This document shows, one piece after another, positions 5,831 through 11,931 of a stretch of 11,931 nt of DNA. Made by a program: the position numbers and the translations under genes. The stretch lies in assembly GCA_023248505.1 (NCBI GenBank), contig JAHFEM010000015.1:1-11931 (forward strand), read 5' to 3'. This stretch comes from Nitrospirota bacterium. Its GTDB lineage: Bacteria > Nitrospirota > Nitrospiria > SBBL01 > Manganitrophaceae. Below the pieces are notes generated by a model. That model saw only the letters and a program-made list of their open reading frames with translations, made no database searches and was not told where the DNA came from. Numbering within the stretch: position 1 is the stretch's first letter; every line of letters starts with the position of its first letter.

Positions 5831-6337
5831 ATGGTACCTAAGAGAACAATTTTAATTGTCGATGATGAAATCGGACCACGTGAATCTCTGAAAATGATTC
5901 TTAAACCATCCTACAACGTAGAAACAGCAGAAGATGGCATTAAAGCCCTCGAGATTATTCAGCAGAAAGAGATTGATCTTGTAACGCTTGATCTGAAGAT
6001 GCCCGGCCCTCATGGCGGCGAAGTATTAAAGCAAATCAAACAAAAAAATCCTGATATCGAAGTATTGATTATTACCGGCTATGGAAGCCTCAAGAGCGCG
6101 ATAGATGGAATCAGGCATGGAGCGTGTGATTATTTGATTAAGCCCTTTAATATTTCAGAAATCATCAACATTATTAACAAGGCACTTGCTAAGAAAAAGA
6201 AGATGGAAGAGTTGAAGGGTTTTCTTGCCGAGATTGGTGATACCGTCGGCTTGAATACGAGCTTGGAAGATATTAAGGCCTATTTTAAGGAACAAAAGGA
6301 ACGCTCAAAGGAAACGGATACGACCGTTTCCAAGTAA
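5831..6337 (+). CDS. Orphan CheY-like response regulator with C-terminal helical extension
   Basis: This is a 168-aa protein. A complete receiver domain occupies residues 4-125. It has the acidic pocket VDDE (10-13), phospho-acceptor Asp54 in TLDLKMPG, the switch Thr82 in IITGYG, and Lys104 in YLIKPF. All residues needed for phosphorylation are present. After the receiver comes a charged helical tail of about 45 residues (KKKKMEELKGFLAEIG, then LEDIKAYFKEQKERSKE). There is no DNA-binding, GGDEF or other output domain, so it likely acts by protein-protein contact. The ATG at 5831 is chosen because GGGAGGAG stands 4-5 bp before it and the receiver strand begins directly after. An upstream in-frame ATG at 5747 lacks a ribosome-binding site and would add a non-conserved leader. 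No histidine kinase is in the window. Confidence 0.93.
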   Translation: MVPKRTILIVDDEIGPRESLKMILKPSYNVETAEDGIKALEIIQQKEIDLVTLDLKMPGPHGGEVLKQIKQKNPDIEVLIITGYGSLKSAIDGIRHGACDYLIKPFNISEIINIINKALAKKKKMEELKGFLAEIGDTVGLNTSLEDIKAYFKEQKERSKETDTTVSK

Positions 6338-6361
6338 ATCGAAAGGAGCAAATGAAAATAA

Positions 6362-6499
6362 ATGGGAAACGTGATATTCGTCATTTTAGGTATTCTGTTG
6401 TTATCCTATCTTTGGATTGAACGTTATTTGGTCACTCCTTCAAATTTTTTTCTTTATTACGTTCTTTTTTCAATTGCTTTATTTGCTGTGATGGTATAA
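6362..6499 (+). CDS. Possible 45-aa small membrane protein with two transmembrane segments
   Basis: This short open frame starts 24 bp after the response-regulator stop. Residues 3-18 (NVIFVILGILLLSYLW) and 30-45 (FLYYVLFSIALFAVMV) are strongly hydrophobic and long enough to cross a membrane. They are joined by a short polar turn, IERYLVTPSN. An AAAGGAG element at 6342-6348 is 13 bp from this ATG, longer than ideal. The same element is only 3 bp from another ATG (6352) in a different frame that stops after 22 codons. The 3' half overlaps the recN C-terminus by 68 bp on the opposite strand. T-rich DNA can give hydrophobic frames by chance, so this is a candidate, not a firm gene. Confidence 0.35.
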   Translation: MGNVIFVILGILLLSYLWIERYLVTPSNFFLYYVLFSIALFAVMV

Positions 6500-8144
6500 T
6501 TTCCTGCCGCGATAATTTTCGTTCAATCATCTCCTCCGCATGTCTCAAAGTAATGGGTGTTATCGTGATTCCCCCCAGCATCCGCGCCAATTCATGCACT
6601 CTCCCCTCTTTGGAGAGCCTCTTCACTGAAGTGATTACTCTGCTACCCGAATCAAGTTTCTCCACAAAATAGTGATCATCTGCATACTGGGCAATCTGTG
6701 GCAAGTGGGTGATACAAAAAACCTGATGGGTCTTGGCCAATTTTGAAAGCCTGATCCCCACTTTCTCTGCCACCCCGCCCCCTATTCCCGCATCGATTTC
6801 ATCAAAGATTAACGTCCCGACGGGGTCGACTTCAGCGAGAGCGACCTTCAATGCCAACATAATTCTAGAGAGTTCACCCCCGGAAGCAATTTTCCCGAGA
6901 CCTTGCGGCGGTTCTCCTGAGAGAGCGATTAGGAACTCGATCTGATCGATCCCATCTTCTGAAAGGGGTTTTCGATTACAAGCTATTTGAAAGCGGGTTT
7001 TATCCATTCCCAATAGAAGAAGCTCTTCTTGAATTTTTGTCTCTAATTTTTTTATTGTTTTTAATCGTGCCTGCGAGAGAGATCCTGCTTCAACCGTGAG
7101 ACCTTTTTCCGCTTCCTCAATCTTCTTCCCAATTGCTAGAAGCTGTGTTTCACTATTGGATAGTTTTGAAAGATCCGCTTCTAATGCCGCTTGAAACTGG
7201 AGGAGTTCGTCAACAGATCGGCCGTATTTCTTTTTTAATTTCTGCATAAGATAAAGCCGCTCAGTTACCTCGTGGAGTCGATTGGGATCGTATTCCAGGG
7301 TGTTGAGTCGATTTCTTAAAAGTACCGAAAGCTCCTTCAATTGAATTTTTGATGTTTCCCATAGCTGGACCTCCTGCGAAGCATCATTCGCGATCTCATT
7401 TACTTTTTCGATCGCGCTTCCCACGGATTCTAATTGGCCTAGAATCGTTCCTTCGTCAGAAAGAAAAGAATAAGCGCCTTCTACCGCTGACCGAAACGCC
7501 TCCCAGTTTTGTAGCGTCTTTCCCTCCCTTTCCAGGGTTTCTTCCTCCCCAGATTGGAGGTTCGCATTTTTAATTTCAGAAAGCTGGTATTCGAGAAATG
7601 ATTGCTTCTGTTTTCCCTCTGATTCAAGTTTCTGAAGTGCTGTCCGTTCCTGTAAGAGCTGATGCCAGGCCCGATAGCCGCTTTCGTAGTGGTCCCTCTG
7701 TTCTGAGAGATGACCGAAGGCGTCGAGGAGGTTGAGTTGCCAATCTAAATTGATCAGATTATAGTGCTCATGTTGACCGTGAATTTCAGTTAGGTTTTGA
7801 CCGACCTCTTTGAGTGTGGATACATTGACGAAAGAATCGTTCAGGTAGGCTCTGTTCTTACCCGCTTTCGAAAGAATTCGTTTGAGAATCAGCCATTCAT
7901 CAGAGGGAAACTCGTTGAGAAGCGGAGAGTCGATTCGGTCAAAGCGTGCCTCCAGAACGGCTTCGGTCGCTTCCTCTCGAATGACTTCTGGGGAAGACCG
8001 CCCCCCCAAGATAACGGAGAGCGCATCGATGAGAATTGATTTTCCGGCGCCTGTTTCTCCGGTAATGATGTTCAAGCCTTCAGAGAATTCAAGAGAGACT
8101 TCTGAAATGATTGCGTAGTTTTGAATGCGAAGCTCTCTAAGCAT
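6432..8144 (-). CDS. recN: DNA repair protein RecN (SMC-like ATPase)
   Basis: RecN is an SMC-family ATPase that acts early at DNA double-strand breaks, tethering ends and helping RecA. The 570-aa length is close to the usual ~555. The N-terminal ATPase lobe carries IQNYAII (7-13) and Walker A GETGAGKS (29-36). A long coiled-coil middle (about 150-370) is rich in Glu, Lys and Leu. The C-terminal lobe has the ABC signature ASGGELSR (420-427), Walker B LIFDEIDAG (445-453) and the switch His480 in CITHLPQIA. The last ~25 residues (from EIIPSQQ) are a Lys/Glu-rich tail that I regard as extra to the usual ending. The gene starts 14 bp after the trxA stop with no strong ribosome-binding site, which suggests translational coupling to trxA. 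Confidence 0.97.
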   Translation of the reverse strand: MLRELRIQNYAIISEVSLEFSEGLNIITGETGAGKSILIDALSVILGGRSSPEVIREEATEAVLEARFDRIDSPLLNEFPSDEWLILKRILSKAGKNRAYLNDSFVNVSTLKEVGQNLTEIHGQHEHYNLINLDWQLNLLDAFGHLSEQRDHYESGYRAWHQLLQERTALQKLESEGKQKQSFLEYQLSEIKNANLQSGEEETLEREGKTLQNWEAFRSAVEGAYSFLSDEGTILGQLESVGSAIEKVNEIANDASQEVQLWETSKIQLKELSVLLRNRLNTLEYDPNRLHEVTERLYLMQKLKKKYGRSVDELLQFQAALEADLSKLSNSETQLLAIGKKIEEAEKGLTVEAGSLSQARLKTIKKLETKIQEELLLLGMDKTRFQIACNRKPLSEDGIDQIEFLIALSGEPPQGLGKIASGGELSRIMLALKVALAEVDPVGTLIFDEIDAGIGGGVAEKVGIRLSKLAKTHQVFCITHLPQIAQYADDHYFVEKLDSGSRVITSVKRLSKEGRVHELARMLGGITITPITLRHAEEMIERKLSRQEIIPSQQIKQLKKERNKEKNLKE

Positions 8145-8158
8145 ATGCTTGGAGTGAT

Positions 8159-8491
8159 TTATGAGGAAGATAGAATGGAATCAATTTTTTGTTTGAATTG
8201 TTTCTTGGAGGCCGCTCCCACAATCTTATCAACCAGCTTGCCATCTTTAAAGAAAAGCAAGGTTGGAATTCCCATAATCTGATACTTTCCGGCAATGTCC
8301 GGGTTTTCATCGGTGTTGAGCTTGCCTACTTTCAACTTCCCGTCATATTCAACGGCAAGCTCATCAATGGTTGGAGCGATCATTTGACACGGACCACACC
8401 AGGCTGCCCAAAAATCGACCATGACAGTGCCGGGAGATTTGAGGACTTCTTGTTCCCATGTCTGGCTGGTCACTTTGACTGAATTTGCCAT
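8159..8491 (-). CDS. trxA: Thioredoxin
   Basis: This is a 110-aa cytosolic disulfide reductase. The active site WCGPC is at residues 31-35 within VDFWAAWCGPCQMIAP, and the cis-proline is Pro76 in MGIPTLL, followed by FFKDGK. Length and motifs match classical thioredoxin 1. I chose the ATG at 8491 (MANSVKV) over an in-frame ATG at 8506, because GAGAGGAG lies 5 bp upstream of the former and would be inside the coding sequence of the latter. It is the first gene of a trxA > recN unit with its own promoter. The nearby TlpA-like alternative is excluded by the lack of a signal peptide. Confidence 0.97.
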   Translation of the reverse strand: MANSVKVTSQTWEQEVLKSPGTVMVDFWAAWCGPCQMIAPTIDELAVEYDGKLKVGKLNTDENPDIAGKYQIMGIPTLLFFKDGKLVDKIVGAASKKQFKQKIDSILSSS

Positions 8492-8518
8492 TTCAACTCC
8501 TCTCAAAAAGTTGATTTT

Positions 8519-8547
8519 ATTTTATCCAACTTGCCTACCCAAGTCAA
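8519..8547 (-). promoter_or_regulatory. Sigma-70 promoter of trxA-recN
   Basis: Read on the minus strand, TTGACT (8542-8547) and TAAAAT (8519-8524) are spaced exactly 17 bp apart, 10 of 12 consensus bases. Transcription should start near 8512, about 20 nt before the trxA ATG, with the ribosome-binding site in between. It lies immediately downstream of the groEL terminator. Confidence 0.65.
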
Positions 8548-8557
8548 ATAATAAGAA

Positions 8558-8600
8558 ATGAAAGCCCCCCATGTCGACGAGGACGATGGGGGGCTTTCAT
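8558..8600 (-). terminator. Rho-independent terminator of groESL
   Basis: A perfect 15-bp stem (ATGAAAGCCCCCCAT pairing with ATGGGGGGCTTTCAT) encloses a 13-nt loop. On the minus strand it is followed by the T-rich TCTTATTATTT. It starts 36 bp after the groEL stop. There is no T-run on the plus-strand side, so it works in the groEL direction. Confidence 0.88.
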
Positions 8601-8636
8601 GATATTAGAACATCTTGAGATATGACGTATTTATTC

Positions 8637-10265
8637 TTAGTACATGTCGCCCATTCCGCCGCCGGGAGGCATCGCAGGTCCCTTTTGTTTCTCTTCAGGG
8701 ATATCAGCAACCATCACTTCCGTGGTCAGCATGAGTCCGGCAACGCTGGCTGCGTTCTGGAGTGCGGTGCGGGTGACTTTGGTCGGATCAATAATCCCGG
8801 CCTGGACCATATCCACGTAGCTTTCAGATCCTGCATCGAATCCGTTGGCGCCGCTCTCTCGTTTCACCCGCTCCACCACGATAGAACCTTCAACGCCCGC
8901 ATTCTCGGAGATCTGGCGGATCGGTTCCTCAAGGGCTCGGCGAACGATATCGACGCCGATCTTCTGGTCTCCGTCGATTTTAAGTTTATCGAGCGCGGGA
9001 ATGCAGCGAAGCAGCGCCACGCCGCCCCCCGGGACGATTCCCTCTTCCACCGCTGCTTTGGTGGCATGGAGCGCATCTTCCACACGGGCCTTTTTCTCTT
9101 TCATTTCCGTTTCTGTGGCTGCGCCGACATTGATGACGGCGACGCCGCCGACGATCTTGGCCAGCCGCTCTTGGAGCTTTTCGCGATCGTAATCGGAGGT
9201 GGTCTCCTCAACCTGGGCCTTGATCTGTTTTACGCGGCCCTGGATCTTATGAGGGTCGCCCGCACCTTCGACGATCGTGGTATTGTCCTTATCGATCGTG
9301 ATCCGCTTGGCCCGTCCAAGATCAGAGACCTTCACATTCTCAAGTTTTAACCCAAGATCTTCTGAGATGACCTGGCCTCCGGTCAGAATGGCGATGTCCT
9401 CGAGCATTGCTTTCCGTCGATCACCAAAGCCCGGTGCTTTGACTGCAGCAACCTGAAGGGTGCCGCGCAGTTTGTTCACCACCAATGTCGCGAGGGCTTC
9501 GCCTTCAATATCCTCTGCGATGATGAGGAGTGGACGCCCCATCTTTGCAACCTGCTCCAGAACTGGGAGAAGGTCCTTCATTGTGGAGACCTTCTTCTCG
9601 TTGATGAGAATAAAAGCGTCTTCCAACGAAACTTCCATTCTTTCAGAATCGGTGACGAAATAAGGAGAGATATAACCCCGATCGAACTGCATCCCTTCGA
9701 CCACATCGAGAGAAGTCGACATGCTTTTGGCTTCTTCGACGGTAATCACCCCATCTTTTCCGACTTTTTCCATCGCCTCGGCAATCAGATCTCCGATCGT
9801 CTTGTCATTATTCGCTGAGATCGTTCCAATTTGTGCGATTTCTTTTTTCGTTTGGCAGGGCTTGGAGATTTTCTTGAGTTCTTCAGTCACAGACTCGACT
9901 GCCTTATCGATACCCCGCTTCAGTTCCATCGCGTTTGCGCCGGCCGAGAGGTTTTTGACCCCTTCTCTGAAAATCGCTTGGGCAAGAACGGTGGCGGTTG
10001 TTGTTCCGTCACCCGCCACGTCAGAGGTTTTGCTGGCCACTTCCTTTACAAGTTGAGCACCCATATTCTCATAAGGATCCTTCAACTCAATTTCTTTAGC
10101 AACCGTAACGCCATCCTTTGTAATCGTGGGAGCACCAAATTTCTTCTCAATCACCGCATTTCGTCCCTTGGGACCCAATGTCGCTTTCACCGCGTTGCTG
10201 AGCTGGTTGACACCCCGTAGGATGGCCGCACGGGCTTCATCACTGAACATCATCTGCTTTGCCAT
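8637..10265 (-). CDS. groEL: 60 kDa chaperonin GroEL
   Basis: GroEL is a 542-aa subunit of the tetradecameric chaperonin that encloses unfolded proteins under a GroES lid, using ATP. Family blocks are intact: [10 protein letters not shown] (29-38), the ATP-site [14 protein letters not shown] (82-95), [17 protein letters not shown] in the apical-intermediate region, the [16 protein letters not shown] block with the Asp needed for ATP hydrolysis, PGGGVALLR, and [19 protein letters not shown] near the end. The C-terminal tail is a short glycine/methionine tail ([10 protein letters not shown]) with fewer GGM repeats than E. coli. AAGGAGGAG stands just before the ATG. It follows groES by 41 bp in the same operon and ends at a strong terminator. 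Confidence 0.99.
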   Translation of the reverse strand: MAKQMMFSDEARAAILRGVNQLSNAVKATLGPKGRNAVIEKKFGAPTITKDGVTVAKEIELKDPYENMGAQLVKEVASKTSDVAGDGTTTATVLAQAIFREGVKNLSAGANAMELKRGIDKAVESVTEELKKISKPCQTKKEIAQIGTISANNDKTIGDLIAEAMEKVGKDGVITVEEAKSMSTSLDVVEGMQFDRGYISPYFVTDSERMEVSLEDAFILINEKKVSTMKDLLPVLEQVAKMGRPLLIIAEDIEGEALATLVVNKLRGTLQVAAVKAPGFGDRRKAMLEDIAILTGGQVISEDLGLKLENVKVSDLGRAKRITIDKDNTTIVEGAGDPHKIQGRVKQIKAQVEETTSDYDREKLQERLAKIVGGVAVINVGAATETEMKEKKARVEDALHATKAAVEEGIVPGGGVALLRCIPALDKLKIDGDQKIGVDIVRRALEEPIRQISENAGVEGSIVVERVKRESGANGFDAGSESYVDMVQAGIIDPTKVTRTALQNAASVAGLMLTTEVMVADIPEEKQKGPAMPPGGGMGDMY

Positions 10266-10306
10266 CTATCTCCTCCTTCTGAACAGTTAAGATTCTTATC
10301 GTTTCG

Positions 10307-10591
10307 TTATTCGAGAATACCGAGGATGTCCTCATCTTTTAAGATCAGATATTCCTGGTTGTCGATTGTGATTTTGCTTCCGGCATATTTGTCGAAAAGG
10401 ATGGTATCCCCGACCTTAACACTCTTCACTTCGCCGCCGATCGCCTCTATTTTTCCGCGTTGTGGTTTCTCCTTGGCAGCATCCGGAATATAAAGTCCGC
10501 CGGAAGTCTTTTCAAGTTCGGCCGTGTAACTAACAAAAACTCGTTCCTTCAGTGGTTTGAACTTGACGGCTGATTTCGTAGCCTGTGCCAT
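10307..10591 (-). CDS. groES: 10 kDa co-chaperonin GroES
   Basis: This is a 94-aa protein that forms the heptameric lid of GroEL. It has the standard N-terminal strand FKPLKERVFV, the mobile loop that contacts GroEL (ELEKTSGGLYIPDAAKEKPQ, about residues 25-44), GDTILFDKYAG (61-71) and the closing block EYLILKDEDILGILE. The ATG at 10591 is preceded by GAAGGAGGG at 6 bp. It is the first gene of groESL. The 69-nt leader upstream contains the CIRCE operator, so heat or misfolding stress should raise expression through loss of HrcA repression. Confidence 0.99.
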   Translation of the reverse strand: MAQATKSAVKFKPLKERVFVSYTAELEKTSGGLYIPDAAKEKPQRGKIEAIGGEVKSVKVGDTILFDKYAGSKITIDNQEYLILKDEDILGILE

Positions 10592-10660
10592 TGTTTCCCT
10601 CCTTCAAGATTGAAAATTGGACTGATTTTACAAGGTGTTTGAAAATGGAGAGTTGCTTCC

Positions 10661-10687
10661 TTAGCACTCTCTCGTCGCGAGTGCTAA
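10661..10687 (-). promoter_or_regulatory. CIRCE operator (HrcA binding site)
   Basis: TTAGCACTC-N9-GAGTGCTAA is a perfect match to the CIRCE consensus in both 9-bp arms and in the spacer length. It sits just downstream of the groESL -10 box and covers the probable start site. Bound HrcA repressor would therefore block initiation, and the element would also form a hairpin at the 5' end of the transcript. hrcA itself is not in the window. Confidence 0.97.
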
Positions 10688-10690
10688 TAA

Positions 10691-10720
10691 GATATATAAC
10701 AATCCAATGAATAAAATCAA
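10691..10720 (-). promoter_or_regulatory. Sigma-70 (vegetative-type) promoter of groESL
   Basis: Read on the minus strand, TTGATT (10715-10720) is followed by TATATA (10693-10698) at 16 bp, or by TATATC (10691-10696) at 18 bp. The -10 box directly abuts the CIRCE element, the typical layout of HrcA-controlled chaperonin operons. Confidence 0.6.
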
Positions 10721-10742
10721 GTCCTAATTTTGATTTACAAAA

Positions 10743-10777
10743 GAAAGTCCACCAAAAAAGCTTTAAATTGACCTTTC
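10743..10777 (-). terminator. Weak candidate terminator after ctpA
   Basis: On the minus strand, GAAAGGTC can pair with GGACTTTC with one bulged G, across a 19-nt loop that includes AAAGCTTT. It is followed by a short TTTT. The loop is long and the stem imperfect, so termination here is only possible. Confidence 0.22.
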
Positions 10778-10815
10778 TCTTCTTCCGTTTGAATCGATAT
10801 TTTCGTTCTAATGAC

Positions 10816-11931
10816 CTATCTTGCGCTTTGTTGGGCCGTCAGCCTTGGAGAAAGATCTTTGAAGATCCTCCAACTCTTTAGAAGGTCGATGGCTTTTTGA
10901 AGCTGGACATCCTCCTCTTTATCTTGAGGAGGCTCGTTGATCCCCGTGATTTCTTCAGATGGATTCTGGGTCTTTGATTCGGCCTTATCGGTTTTATCCG
11001 CATCAGGTTTCATTTCATTTATTAAATGTCGATCCAAGTCTTTTTCCCGCAGAATCGGAGCATTTTTTGCTTCTTTGGGGAGGTTCGGTTTAACGACGAT
11101 ATCGGGATCAATCCCTGTGTTTTGAATGGAGCGTCCCTTGGGCGTGTAGTATTTGGCCGTCGTGAGGCGGAGCGCTGAACCGTCGGAGAGAGGGAGAATC
11201 GTTTGGACGGATCCCTTCCCGAAAGTCTGGGTTCCGACGACGACCCCCCTGCCCCAATCCTGCAATGCCCCCGAAACAATCTCAGATGCGGAAGCGCTTC
11301 CCTCGTTGACAAGAATAATCAGCGGAACATCTTTTAAAGCCCCTGAATTGCTTGCGATGTACTCATCCCGTTTTCCATCTCTGCCTTTAATGAAGACGAT
11401 GAGCTTTCCGCTCTCAAGAAATTGTTCCGTTACCTCAACAGCCGAGGTTAAGAGCCCACCCGGATTATTCCGGAGGTCCAGGATGAGTGAATGGATGTTA
11501 CTTTCACGGAGCTTCGCAATAGATCGGGTCAGATCGTGTGCGGTCTGTTCTTGGAATTGGGTCAGTCGAATATAACCGATCCCAGGCTCAAGAACTTTTG
11601 ATTTGACGCTCTGAATCCTGATGACGTCGCGAACAAGCTCGTAGACCAAGGGGGTCGGAACCTGATCTCTCTGAATCGTCAGAATGACCTTGCTCCCCTT
11701 CTCTCCCCGCATCTTATTGACGGCATCCATCAGGCTGGTCTCTTTCGTCAGGATTTGATCATCGACTTTGAGAATCACATCTCCCGGTTTAATTCCGGCC
11801 AGATCAGCCGGAGTCCCCTCGATCGGGGCAATGACGACCAGTTTATTATCCTTTGTCCCGATTTGGAGGCCGAGTCCGCCAAACTCCCCTTTCGTATCGA
11901 CCTGCATCTCTTTATAAACCTCGGGAGGCAT
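10816..11931 (-). CDS. ctpA: C-terminal processing peptidase CtpA/Prc (S41 family), partial (N-terminus beyond the right edge)
   Basis: The visible 371 residues start inside the protein at MPPEVYKEM, a phrase that normally follows the N-terminal signal/helical part, so the true start lies beyond 11931. A PDZ domain covers about residues 15-100 (GGLGLQIG, then GTPADLAGIKPGDVILKVD). The protease core follows, with IGYIRLTQF (118-126) and LDLRNNPGG (151-159). The Ser/Lys dyad is Ser214 in EGSASASEI and Lys239 in TFGKGSVQ, with the supporting Gln243; their 25-residue spacing equals that of E. coli Prc and B. subtilis CtpB. Members cut exposed C-terminal tails in the periplasm or cell envelope. 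The last ~90 residues are a charged, disordered-looking region ending in a helix (LQKAIDLLKSWRIF), common in CtpA proteins. It stands upstream of groES but is separated by the CIRCE promoter region. Confidence 0.96.
   Translation of the reverse strand: MPPEVYKEMQVDTKGEFGGLGLQIGTKDNKLVVIAPIEGTPADLAGIKPGDVILKVDDQILTKETSLMDAVNKMRGEKGSKVILTIQRDQVPTPLVYELVRDVIRIQSVKSKVLEPGIGYIRLTQFQEQTAHDLTRSIAKLRESNIHSLILDLRNNPGGLLTSAVEVTEQFLESGKLIVFIKGRDGKRDEYIASNSGALKDVPLIILVNEGSASASEIVSGALQDWGRGVVVGTQTFGKGSVQTILPLSDGSALRLTTAKYYTPKGRSIQNTGIDPDIVVKPNLPKEAKNAPILREKDLDRHLINEMKPDADKTDKAESKTQNPSEEITGINEPPQDKEEDVQLQKAIDLLKSWRIFKDLSPRLTAQQSAR

Noticed and set aside
8622..9350. 242-codon open frame on the plus strand opposite groEL
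   Set aside because: It is fully antisense to an unmistakable groEL, has no promoter or ribosome-binding site, and its composition is what groEL codon bias produces on the other strand.
1..11931. tRNA, rRNA, CRISPR, insertion sequence, phage or toxin-antitoxin content
   Set aside because: No cloverleaf, spaced repeat array, transposase motif or paired small toxin/antitoxin frames were found on either strand.

Overview
The window carries a compact block of bacterial housekeeping genes interrupted by a smaller, more AT-rich regulatory and envelope module. The organism is a diderm (Gram-negative type) bacterium: it has an outer-membrane barrel protein with a signal peptide, a CtpA-type periplasmic protease, GroESL under a CIRCE/HrcA operator, a four-cysteine L28 and what looks like sigma-54 promoter architecture. 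CIRCE control together with MerR-degenerate GGDEF proteins and a MetA_deg-type barrel would fit Nitrospirota, Desulfobacterota-like or related lineages. I cannot fix the phylum from this sequence alone.

Layout, left to right. (1) 1-3202, minus strand: a tight recG > 128-aa unknown protein > ppx/gppA operon. ppx/gppA runs off the left edge. (2) 3203-3332: a short divergent region with face-to-face sigma-70 type promoters for recG (minus) and rpmB (plus). (3) 3333-3548: rpmB (ribosomal protein L28). (4) 3549-6499: an accessory module. It holds a MerR-type DNA-binding protein with a C-terminal domain that I read as a degenerate GGDEF domain, preceded by a good sigma-54 (-24/-12) promoter. Next are a minus-strand outer-membrane barrel protein, a gene-poor AT-rich stretch, an orphan CheY-like response regulator with a helical tail, and a possible 45-aa two-helix membrane protein. 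(5) 6432-8491, minus: trxA > recN, with a clear sigma-70 promoter before trxA. (6) 8558-10720, minus: groES > groEL, with promoter, perfect CIRCE operator and a strong intrinsic terminator. (7) 10816-11931, minus: the C-terminal part of a CtpA-type S41 protease, running off the right edge.

The housekeeping parts cover genome maintenance (RecG fork remodelling, RecN break repair), protein folding and redox (GroESL, thioredoxin), polyphosphate/ppGpp metabolism (Ppx/GppA) and envelope proteolysis (CtpA). The least ordinary part is the 3.5-6.5 kb module. A presumed nucleotide-sensing MerR regulator, an outer-membrane protein whose promoter implies a leaderless or misannotated start, an orphan receiver protein and a small membrane ORF lie together, with sigma-54-like signals upstream of two of them. 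I see no rRNA, tRNA, CRISPR array, insertion sequence or phage gene.
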